Assembly: GCF_014638005.1 (NCBI RefSeq)
Contig: NZ_BMFG01000002.1
Span: 124,624-188,623 of the forward strand
From: Flavobacterium orientale
GTDB taxonomy: Bacteria > Bacteroidota > Bacteroidia > Flavobacteriales > Flavobacteriaceae
DNA length: 64,000 nt
Reading direction: 5' to 3'
This document shows, in pieces, positions 46,122-54,000 of the stretch. A program made the translations under genes and the position numbers. Below the pieces are notes generated by a model, which saw only the letters and a list, made by a program, of their open reading frames with translations, ran no database searches and had not been told where the DNA came from. Within the stretch, counting starts at the first letter, position 1. Each line of letters starts with the position of its first letter.

Positions 46122-46218
46122 TTGAAAAAAATAGGTGTAACCTGCCCGTCAGCTACGGATTAAAAATTGAATAATCAAACAATCTAATAATCTAAAAATC
46201 CAATAATCCTTCCCCAAT

Positions 46219-46689
46219 CTATTTCCCCGAAAGCGATTTTACCTTAGCATATACCAAATCTGATTCCCAACCTTTGCGGAGGAGGTAGTCGCAACACTTC
46301 TTGAATTTTTTTACGGCATTGCGTTCTGTAGTGGTTTCCCAGATTCTTTCGGCGAGTTGCTCAAAGGTGTCATGGTATTCTTCAACCGGGAGGGTTTTTA
46401 ACGCACTTTGGATTAACCGCTCGTTTAGGTGGCGTTGTTTCAATTCGTTTAGAATGCGGATTTTACCCCATTTTTTTTGATGGAACTTACTGATGGCAAA
46501 CGTATGGGCAAACCGTTCTTCGTTCAAAAAGTTGTGTTGCAGTAAGTGTACTACAATTTCATCTTGCTGGAGGGTGGTCAACGGCAATGCCCGAAGTTTT
46601 TGGGTTACTTCCTGATGGCACCGCTCTTGGTAGGAACAGTAGTATTCCAGTTTTTTAACGCAATCCGAATAAGAAAAGTTTTTATCCAT
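46219..46689 (-). CDS. recX: Regulatory protein RecX
   Basis: 156 residues from the ATG at 46689; an 11-residue upstream extension is possible but not RecX-like. RecX binds RecA filaments and limits recombinase activity. Three helical repeats of the family are visible: CVKKLEYYCSYQERCHQEV near residue 10, LLQHNFLNEERFAHTFAISK with the conserved KWGKIRILNELKQR near 75-88, and a C-terminal KKFKKCCDYLLRKGW. It is a single-gene unit; recA is not in the window. Confidence 0.88.
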   Translation of the reverse strand: MDKNFSYSDCVKKLEYYCSYQERCHQEVTQKLRALPLTTLQQDEIVVHLLQHNFLNEERFAHTFAISKFHQKKWGKIRILNELKQRHLNERLIQSALKTLPVEEYHDTFEQLAERIWETTTERNAVKKFKKCCDYLLRKGWESDLVYAKVKSLSGK

Positions 46690-46800
46690 AACAAACCATC
46701 GTGTGGTGTTGCAAAAATACATTTATTTAAATAGGTACCGCAATTTTCATTCCATGTACCATTTGTCAAGCACTATCACCTTTTTGAAATAAAGACGCTC

Positions 46801-46946
46801 ATGAAACCTTTTGTTTTAGTAGTGCTTACCTTTCTTTTTCTAACAAAAGAAGCAACCGCTCAACAACCAACAAAACAAAAGGAGGTATTGTTGATTTAGA
46901 GGAAAATTTTAGAGTGGTAGAACTAAAAGAGATGCCGGAGAAATAA
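46801..46946 (+). pseudogene. Broken gene for a small secreted peptide
   Basis: The ATG at 46801 opens a clear signal peptide (MKPFVLVVLTFLFLTKEATA, then QQ) but the frame stops at 46899 after 32 codons. A one-base shift near the A-rich stretch at about 46870-46880 would continue as GGIVDLEENFRVVELKEMPE to a stop at 46946, which looks protein-like. It is either a frameshifted remnant or a very short peptide gene. Confidence 0.5.
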
Positions 46947-47004
46947 AATAGTGTCCAAAAGATTTTGTGTAAATGGAAATAATGAAATGCTATCGCACTT
47001 TTAT

Positions 47005-47012
47005 TATATTTG
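47005..47012 (+). promoter_or_regulatory. -7 element upstream of the GNAT gene
   Basis: TATATTTG matches TAnnTTTG, 46 bp before the ATG. No TTG at the standard spacing. Confidence 0.4.
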
Positions 47013-47058
47013 AATTGCTAAATGCAATCGAACAACACAAAAAGCAGAAAATAAGAAA

Positions 47059-47607
47059 ATGGCAAGCCACAATTTTCCCATACTACAAACAGAAAAATTT
47101 GTACTCCGACAATTTGTCGAAAGCGACTTGTCGGCTATTTTCAAAGGATTATCAGATCCGGAGGTGATACAATACTACGGCATAAGTTTTAAAACCCTCG
47201 AAGAAACAAAAGAGCAACTGCAGTTCTTTGCCGATTTAGAAGCAAATGAAACCGGCATATGGTGGGCCATTTGTTCGTTAGACAATCAAACTTTTTATGG
47301 TGGTGGCGGATTTAACAATCGCAGCAAAGAACATAAAAAAGCAGAAATTGGATTTTGGCTACTGAAAGACTTTTGGGGTCAAGGCATCATGACCGAAATC
47401 CTACCGCTACTTTGCCAATATGGTTTTGACCACTTAGACCTACACCGAATTGAAGGATTTGTAGAAACCGAAAATTTCAAGTGCAAAAAAGCCATGCAAA
47501 AACTGGCGTTTAACCACGAAGGAACAATGAAAGACTGCGAAATAAAAGATGGAAAGTTTATAAGTATTGACATTTATGCCCTACTAAAAAACGATGGAGT
47601 CCAATAA
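47059..47607 (+). CDS. GNAT N-acetyltransferase, RimJ/RimL type
   Basis: 182 residues. An Acetyltransf_3-type domain spans about 8-170: LQTEKFVLRQFVESDLSAIF at the start, acetyl-CoA-binding region IGFWLLKDFWGQGIMTEI near 96-113, and LHRIEGFVETENFKCKKAMQKLAF, typical of the RimJ/RimL branch, which acetylates protein N-termini or small molecules. The substrate is unknown. It is monocistronic, followed by a solo repeat at 47658. Confidence 0.88.
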   Translation: MASHNFPILQTEKFVLRQFVESDLSAIFKGLSDPEVIQYYGISFKTLEETKEQLQFFADLEANETGIWWAICSLDNQTFYGGGGFNNRSKEHKKAEIGFWLLKDFWGQGIMTEILPLLCQYGFDHLDLHRIEGFVETENFKCKKAMQKLAFNHEGTMKDCEIKDGKFISIDIYALLKNDGVQ

Positions 47608-47657
47608 ATGGAACCCAATTGATTTTGAAAAAGGGTAGTAATAGGTTATATAACATA

Positions 47658-47697
47658 AATCCGTGACCATCCGCAATAATCCGTTATATCCTTGGCT
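47658..47697 (+). repeat. Solo copy of the GxxExxY-flanking repeat family
   Basis: About 40 bp ending ATATCCTTGGCT, closely resembling the right-hand repeat beside the GxxExxY gene (ending TTATCCGTGGCT) in sequence and orientation, with the same recurring ATCCG motif. No GxxExxY gene is next to it. Confidence 0.75.
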
Positions 47698-47735
47698 AAA
47701 TGAATACCCCCAACCCTACACGAGCAGGTTAATGA

Positions 47736-48290
47736 CTACCGCCTAGTCATTTCCATTTTAGCCAAAACCCCATCCACTTGATGCAAATGCCGTACATTGT
47801 GATTGATTAAAAAACGAAAGGTATCGCCCAATTTAAGGGTAAGAAAGGAAAGGGTGGTTGTAATCTTTACCGCGTTCAAGCTAACATTCCTCGATTGGTT
47901 CAACAAGTCAAGAAGCTGCAGTTGCTGTAGTAAGAATTGGTCAATCACCTTTTTGTCCAATTGGGTACGAATCGGATTTTTACTTTTAAAAGTTTTCATT
48001 TTAACCATTTTTTCTTTCGGCAACATGCTTTTTGCAAAGTAGTCGCCTAAAAAGCTACTAGTGAATTCAGGTTCGCCATGTGAAGTGGCTGTTTTAATTT
48101 TGTGCTCAATTTGGGGTAAATAAAAAGCACCATACAAATTCAAATGCTCCAAACATTCCAAAATGTTCCACGAGTCGGGATGGTCTTTCCAAGTTAAAGT
48201 AGCCAAGTCGTAGTTTTTAAGTTGCTCCGCGTGGTTACTGTTTTTACGCGTTTGCTCGATAAGTACTTGTAGCATTTTTTCAGATTCCAT
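47736..48290 (-). CDS. DinB-like (YfiT-type) superfamily protein
   Basis: 184 residues from the ATG at 48290, which begins 4 bp after the upstream gene's stop; a longer frame from 48317 would overlap it. Four-helix-bundle features of DinB/YfiT proteins are visible: DSWNILECLEHLNLYGAFYL near 39-58, with the first metal-ligand-type His, and a C-terminal RFLINHNVRHLHQVD near 161-175. Such proteins bind a divalent metal and often act as thiol-dependent transferases. Last gene of a RidA-Crp-DinB cluster; its role is not known. Confidence 0.82.
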   Translation of the reverse strand: MESEKMLQVLIEQTRKNSNHAEQLKNYDLATLTWKDHPDSWNILECLEHLNLYGAFYLPQIEHKIKTATSHGEPEFTSSFLGDYFAKSMLPKEKMVKMKTFKSKNPIRTQLDKKVIDQFLLQQLQLLDLLNQSRNVSLNAVKITTTLSFLTLKLGDTFRFLINHNVRHLHQVDGVLAKMEMTRR

Positions 48291-48294
48291 GTTT

Positions 48295-48855
48295 TCAGTA
48301 TTTGCAACAAAGTTCAAAAAAACAAAGGGTAAAAATCTTGATTGGCGTCAAGATTTTTTTTAAACGTGACAGCGTTTCAGCACTCATTCGCAGGTAGTTG
48401 GCGATGTAGCGACTTGGAATTTCCTGAAACAGTTGCGGACTTCTCTTTAACACCCGTTGGTAGCGTTCTTTAGGTGAGTTGGTCAACAAATCAATTTCCC
48501 GTTCCATTTGCTGCACCACTAAGCTTTCCATAATTTGAATCCACAGCGTAGCATTGTCGCCTTCTTTTAAAAATTGGTCCAATTGCTTTTTAGTAATGAT
48601 TCGCACCACCGTTTTTTTTAGGGCTTGAATAAAAAAATCAGAAGGTTTACCGGTCAAAAAAGAGTCCAGCGAAGCAATCAAATTGTCTTTATAGCCAAAT
48701 CGGATGGTTTGCTCTTCAAAATCATCCAAAATAAAGACACGTAAACTGCCGCTTTCCACAAAATAAACATTCGTGTCAATACTGCCTTTTACCTTTAGAT
48801 ATTCATTTCGTTCCAAGGTTATGGTTTTTTCAGAAAGTGCTATAATTGCTTCCAT
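48295..48855 (-). CDS. Crp/Fnr-family transcriptional regulator, 3' end probably frameshifted
   Basis: 186 residues as read. A cyclic-nucleotide-binding-type sensor domain (about 10-115, VKGSIDTNVYFVESGSLRVF) is followed by a helix-turn-helix (ERYQRVLKRSPQLFQEIPSRYIANYLRMS, then AETLSRLKK). After SRLKK, at a run of eight A on the coding strand (48354-48361), the frame continues into ILTPIKIFTLCFFELCCKY, which is unlike the family. One more A would give NLDANQDFYPLFF and a stop at 48314, closer to the usual ending. No residue of the DNA-binding helix is affected, so the protein may still work. It probably regulates this small cluster. Confidence 0.82.
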   Translation of the reverse strand: MEAIIALSEKTITLERNEYLKVKGSIDTNVYFVESGSLRVFILDDFEEQTIRFGYKDNLIASLDSFLTGKPSDFFIQALKKTVVRIITKKQLDQFLKEGDNATLWIQIMESLVVQQMEREIDLLTNSPKERYQRVLKRSPQLFQEIPSRYIANYLRMSAETLSRLKKILTPIKIFTLCFFELCCKY

Positions 48856-48871
48856 CGTGCTTTTTTATTAC

Positions 48872-49354
48872 CTATTGCTGAAGAGAATGTTCTTTTTTTA
48901 TCGTAAAAGTGGCTGTCAACCCCACACAAAAGTTCCGGGGTAATTTGTGTACCCCAAATAGAGCACGTGAGTGCTCCCCTTTGCTTCCCAATACGTTTAC
49001 AAACAAATCGCTGGCACCGTTAGCTACCACAGGAGCATCGTCCCAATGGTCACCGGATTGAAAATAGATATCCAAGTGATTGAGTCCTACCAGTTGGTCA
49101 AAACCAATTTTTTTATCCACCTGAGCCAACACGTTTAAAGCACATAGTTCCATGGCTTTATAACCCTCCTCGGTGGTTAGTTCTTCCCCCAATCGTCCTT
49201 GATAGAAATAAACCTCGTTTACTATAGGAAATTGAATGGCCACATAGGCAATGTGTTCGCGAATATTCACGGAAACATAACTGCCACCCGGAGTGGAAAC
49301 TTCGGGTAATGTAAGTTGCAGTTGTGCTAAAATTTCTTTCGGATTTTGGTGCAT
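48872..49354 (-). CDS. RidA/YjgF-YER057c-UK114 family protein
   Basis: 160 residues, a little longer than RidA (about 128). Family marks are PGGSYVSVN, QGRLGEELTTEEGYKAMELCALNVLAQV near 52-79, and a late FGVHKLPRNFCVGLTATF near 133-150. The arginine needed for imine hydrolysis in RidA proper is not clearly at its position, so this resembles the more diverged YjgF subgroups. First gene of the RidA-Crp-DinB unit, 16 bp before the regulator. Confidence 0.8.
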   Translation of the reverse strand: MHQNPKEILAQLQLTLPEVSTPGGSYVSVNIREHIAYVAIQFPIVNEVYFYQGRLGEELTTEEGYKAMELCALNVLAQVDKKIGFDQLVGLNHLDIYFQSGDHWDDAPVVANGASDLFVNVLGSKGEHSRALFGVHKLPRNFCVGLTATFTIKKEHSLQQ

Positions 49355-49498
49355 GGTTGCTGTTTTAAAATCGCCTTTTTAACTTATAATGACTTGTAAT
49401 AACTTCAGTATATAAAAACATAAATGACTTATAGGGTGTATTTTAATTTATCATTTCTTTAGCCTATCAAAAATAAGCATTTGTTTAAAGCAAAAAAA

Positions 49499-49528
49499 CC
49501 GGTCCGTACTGAAACAGTACAAGACCGG
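49499..49528 (-). terminator. Terminator of the porin gene
   Basis: CCGGTC and GTACTG pair with CAGTAC and GACCGG around a three-base loop with a small internal bulge; the A-run at 49492-49498 provides the minus-strand T-run. Confidence 0.88.
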
Positions 49529-49552
49529 AAAAAACAAACCTAATTTTTAGGA

Positions 49553-50221
49553 TTAGAATCGGTAGCCAATACTAAATTGAAAACTCGAGTTTTTAATTTT
49601 TCCTAGAGATTCTGAAGGTTCTTCTTCAAAGCCCTCTTCTTGCAAATCTTTATTGATATCGGTCAAACCAAGGTGATAGCGAGCTTGGAAAAACAAATTG
49701 TTTTTTAACTGATAACCCAAACCAAAATTCACGCCTACGTTTATTTTTTCAACAAAGTCTTTGATGTCTTCTTTTCCGGATTCATCGATGTTGATTTCAT
49801 CCCCAAAATTGATGTTAACATCATAGTGGCTGTTGGCATGAAGTAAATAGCCTATTTGTGGACCCACTTCAAGGCTTAGGCCATCCGCAAAATGGTATTT
49901 AGCCATAACAGGAAGATTTAAATAACCCAATTCATATCTTTCTTTGGTGTCGAAAAGCGTAAATTCATCTTCATAGAAGAACGAAGATTTACCACCTTCC
50001 AACGAATACAAAAGTTCCGGTTGGATTGAAAATTTTTCAGTTATTTGAATGTCGGCAATACCACCAACATGATAACCGGGAATGGTTTTTACACCATCAA
50101 TATCGCCGGTTAGGGTAGCCAGGTTCAAACCGGCTTTGGCTCCAAAAGTTACTTTTTGAGCAGCAACGTTAAGTGTTGTTAGCAACACTACTACTAGACT
50201 TGTGATTAGATTTTTTGTCAT
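49553..50221 (-). CDS. Outer-membrane beta-barrel protein (porin family, PF13568-like)
   Basis: 222 residues. Signal peptide to about AAQ22, then an eight-stranded-type barrel: VTFGAKAGLNLATLTGD near 24-40, IQITEKFSIQPELLYS, YLNLPVMAKYHFADGLSLEVGPQIGYLL, and the C-terminal FQFSIGYRF with the terminal aromatic residue recognised by the BAM complex. The acidic loop at about 130-150 is long. Function unknown; such proteins are often stress-regulated. A 17-bp palindrome lies 68 bp upstream of its start. Confidence 0.88.
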   Translation of the reverse strand: MTKNLITSLVVVLLTTLNVAAQKVTFGAKAGLNLATLTGDIDGVKTIPGYHVGGIADIQITEKFSIQPELLYSLEGGKSSFFYEDEFTLFDTKERYELGYLNLPVMAKYHFADGLSLEVGPQIGYLLHANSHYDVNINFGDEINIDESGKEDIKDFVEKINVGVNFGLGYQLKNNLFFQARYHLGLTDINKDLQEEGFEEEPSESLGKIKNSSFQFSIGYRF

Positions 50222-50288
50222 TTTTTTGATTGATTTAAATTACTACTTGTTGTGGGTTTGTTTTTTTAACTTTTACTAAGACTGAATA

Positions 50289-50305
50289 TGTAACACTTTG
50301 TTACA
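50289..50305. promoter_or_regulatory. 17-bp palindrome upstream of the porin gene
   Basis: TGTAACA (50289-50295), CTT, then TGTTACA (50299-50305): perfect 7-bp arms with a three-base centre. The shape fits an operator for a dimeric regulator. Confidence 0.55.
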
Positions 50306-50458
50306 GCCCCCGATTATTTTCGACAAAATTATCGGAAGTGTTGGATAAAAAAGTTGATTGAAATCAAGAAATTTAGTGCAGTTTTTTCAGTTTTTTGTAT
50401 AGAAAACCGTTGAGTAACTGGAATAGGATGTATTTAATTAGCTTTACAGTTATTTTAG

Positions 50459-50548
50459 GACGGGTCAGACGGGTCAAGGACGGGTCAGTTTAATAGATAG
50501 TCCATAGATAAGCCATAGATACTCCCTATATAAGCCGTACATAAGCCA
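50459..50548. repeat. Repeat block A: three GACGGGTCA copies, then five 11-bp phased repeats
   Basis: GACGGGTCA occurs at 50459, 50468 and 50479. Five 11-bp units follow at 50494-50548: TAGATAGTCCA, TAGATAAGCCA, TAGATACTCCC, TATATAAGCCG, TACATAAGCCA. The unit equals about one DNA turn. Part of the 834-bp spacer 50222-51055, in which I see no gene. Confidence 0.9.
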
Positions 50549-50718
50549 TCAATGGTGACAGATTGTAACAAATAGCAGAGGTAGAAATAAAAGCAAACAA
50601 CACAATGCCGACCAAAAGTAAGTATGGTTATTTAACTATAAAAAGATAGTCATTAAGCTGTATTGTTATTTCAGGAAGAGTCAAACTACTACTTGTCACA
50701 CTAACTGGGTCAACTTGC

Positions 50719-50795
50719 CTCCGACAATACCTCGACATTACTTCGATGATACCCCGACGATACTCCGACGATAGTTCGACTTTAATGCGACGAAA
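50719..50795. repeat. Repeat block B: seven 11-bp phased repeats
   Basis: Seven contiguous 11-bp units, each with CGA at positions 4-6; clearest are CCCCGACGATA and CTCCGACGATA. The sequence preceding block B (from about 50652) resembles that preceding block A (from about 50439), so the two blocks look like diverged copies of one element. Confidence 0.9.
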
Positions 50796-50961
50796 AAAGT
50801 TTCGTAAATCAAAACACAAAGTCCAACAATCCAACCACCTTAACCCGAACCCTACTACATTTTTTTGTACGAATAATTTAACCCCACTGTTGCAATGGGC
50901 AGTAAACACAGCCCCATAAAAAACAATAATGCAACCATAATAATTTCCTAACTTAAGCCTC

Positions 50962-50991
50962 TTGTAAACTAGTGATTTAGTGCTATATTTG
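50962..50991 (+). promoter_or_regulatory. Consensus promoter of the giant secreted-protein gene
   Basis: TTG at 50962-50964, 19-bp spacer, TATATTTG at 50984-50991, an exact consensus match. The leader to 51055 contains two small hairpins (TTGC/GCAA at 51003-51014 and AAAACC/GGTTTT at 51019-51036). Confidence 0.78.
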
Positions 50992-51055
50992 TAGCCCCCA
51001 AATTGCGTTAGCAAATACAAAACCAATAGCGGTTTTATAAAATATTTTTTTCTAT

Positions 51056-54000
51056 ATGAAATTAAGAATACTAGTGCTCGCTTTGTTCTCGAGCGTTTTG
51101 GGTTGGGGGCAGATTGCTGCTTGGGATTTTAATGGTGAAAATACTTTAGCTACATCTGCTGCTGAAGTTTATAATGGGAATTTAGATTCATCCAATTTGA
51201 TTACAAGAGGAGCAGGGGCCGCAGCAAGTGCTGGAGCTAATTCTTTTCGAACTGTTGGTTTTCAAAGCAATGGTATTTCAACTGCAAATACTGATTATTT
51301 TCAGATAACTCTTTCGGCTGCAACCGGTTTTACTTTGTCTTTATCCACTATTGATGCTCGATTTGCTGGAACTGCAAGTTTCTTTGTTTCTCCGGGAGTC
51401 TCTAGTCAATTTGCATATAGTTTAGATGGTGTTAATTTTACATTGATTAATACTCCGTTACTAATTACTGGTCCCACTGTTCCTTTGATTTCTCCTCAGA
51501 TAGATTTGACTGGAATACCACAGCTTCAAAATGTACCTGATGGAACAACCATAACTTTACGGTATTATGCTTCTGGTCAAACAACAACTGGAGGTTGGGG
51601 GTTTAATTCAGCTACCACACCAGGAACTTATGGCTTAGCGATTGGAGGAACATTAGGTTCAGCTTGCCCGGCACCAGCTAATCCAACCGGTATCATTTCC
51701 GGCACGACTCCGGCATGTGATGCTACGACATTGAGTTTTTCGGGAACAGCACCTGCCAATGTGGTGTACTATTGGCAAACTGCAGCTTCAGGTACCAGTA
51801 TGGGAAGCAATGCTGCAGCTACTTTAAATGCTACAGCAACAGGTAATTATTATGTTCGGGCCTATAACACTGTTGATATGTGTTGGTCAACCGGTTCGGT
51901 TGGACCGTATGCGGTGGTTGTGAATGCAACGCCAACAGAGCCTACAAATGACCCTACTGCATCCGGTTGTCAAGGTACTGCTCTTACAATTATAGGTGCT
52001 GGAGCAACCTCATATACCTTTTGGGATTCCTCAACGGGAGGGGCTCAATATACAACGGGAGGAAATTTCACAGTAAATGCTTCACAACTAACATTTGGTG
52101 TGGGTGTTGTTAGTGGCACCTACATAATTTATATTCAAGGTCATAACGGCACGTGTGTTAGTGCTACCCGTAGGCAGGTTTCGGTTACTATCAATCCGGT
52201 TCCTGCAACACCACCTGGTTCTATAACAGTTTCAGCCAATCCGTCTTGTGGTCCGGCTACTTTGAGTTATCCCGCAGGCTTTTATTGGCAAACCACTGCT
52301 ATAGGAACCGAAACTACGAATCCTACATCATCCGACTTAGTATTAACTGCTTCCGGAACACGATATGTTCGAGCACTAACCGGTTCGTGTTGGGGTCCTG
52401 CTTTGGCATCGCCGGCAGTTACGGTGCATACTCCTGTGACTATTACTACGCAACCAACTCCTGAAAATATAAATTTACCGGGAAGCAGAACTTTTACGGT
52501 TGCTGCAACCGGAACAGGTTTGTCTTACCAATGGCAAATTGATACAGGAAGTGGTTTTTCAAATTTAACCAATGGCGCTCCTTATAGCGGTGTAACTACA
52601 AATTCATTAACCATTAATCCGACCACATTAGCCATGAACGGGCATTATTTCCGTTGCGTGGTTTCCGGAACAGCTCCTTGTACTGCGGTCAATTCGGATG
52701 CAGGACGATTGAAAGTGTTTCCTAATAATGGTCTTAGCTTAGTTGGATGTATCGGAAATACTGAAGTTGGTTTGTCATGGAATGCAGCTACCGGAGGTGC
52801 AACCGGTTATTTAGTTTTTGCATTGGCAGGTGCAACAGCTCCCGCATTATCACCTGCACTGGCAGGCGATGCTTCCGGTTATACCGCAAATACTAACTAT
52901 TCTTTAGCCACAACCTATGGCACATTAGGCCGATTGGTTTATAAAGGTGCTGCTTTAAACACCAATGTAACGGGTTTAACACTAGGGCAACAATATTCAT
53001 TTAAAGTGGTGGCTTATAATATGGAAACCTATACAGGTTGGGCAAATGGTATCAATACGTTGGGTTCATGGAATCAAACCTACACTACGGGCGTACAAAA
53101 TGTAACCATTACCGGAGCTTCCATAGCACCCAATTCCTCTACTATCACTTGGACAAATCCGTTGCCTTTAGTATGTTATGAAACTTTAATTGTGGCCAAT
53201 CAAGGAGGCCCGGTTGTGTTTACACCTTCAGGCGATGGTTCAGCTTATACCGCAAATTCAGTTTATTCAGGTCCTAATCAAGTCGTGTTTAAAGGTTCAG
53301 GAACCAGTGCGATAGTAACCGGATTAACCCAAGACGTGGAATATTGTTACAGGATATTTGTTAGAAGAGGTTCAGAATGGAGTACCGGTGTTGAAATTTG
53401 TCAAACAACAGGGGTGGTGTATTGTGATTCAAATCAAAGTCCGTCTTATGATGATGGTACGGGAATAGTAAGAGTCCGATTTAATACCATTGATCAAAGT
53501 TCATCAAGTGCCCCTAGTTATTCTAATTATACAGCTGTTTCCACTAATGTATTGTTGAATCAAACGTATGATTTAACAGTAGATGTGAACACGATTGGTT
53601 TTCAAAATTACACCAAAGCTTGGATAGATTGGAACCGAGACGGCGATTTTAGTGATGCCGGTGAAGAATATGATTTAGGCGATACCTATGACCCCGAAAC
53701 ACTAACATCCAATTCACCGTTAAGTATTTATGTGCCGGCAAATGCCGTTCCCGGAGCTACGCGAATGCGAATAGCTTCACAATACTTTTTTAATGATTCC
53801 GATATTATTTTGTCACCTTGTGCCAGTGAATATGATGAGGGAGCCGAAGTAGAGGATTATACCATAAACATTCAACGACCTCCGGGAGCTGAGATTAACG
53901 TGATTTCAAATAATATTACGATTTTAAATGGTTTTGATGCCCCTTTTGGGTTGAACAACACCTTATATGGGCCAACAGACTTGCTTGACACAAACGGGCC

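Noticed and set aside
46973..47167. A 64-codon plus-strand frame overlapping the GNAT start
   Set aside because: It covers the promoter and the first codons of the GNAT gene in another frame and lacks any domain signal.
50459..50795. Possible CRISPR array from the regularly spaced repeats
   Set aside because: Units are 9-11 bp, contiguous and without unique spacers, and no cas gene is in the window.
50628..51026. A 132-codon minus-strand open frame across the spacer before the giant adhesin gene
   Set aside because: It runs through the 11-bp repeat block and the consensus promoter of the opposite strand, and its translation has no domain-like character; the repeats themselves keep the frame open.
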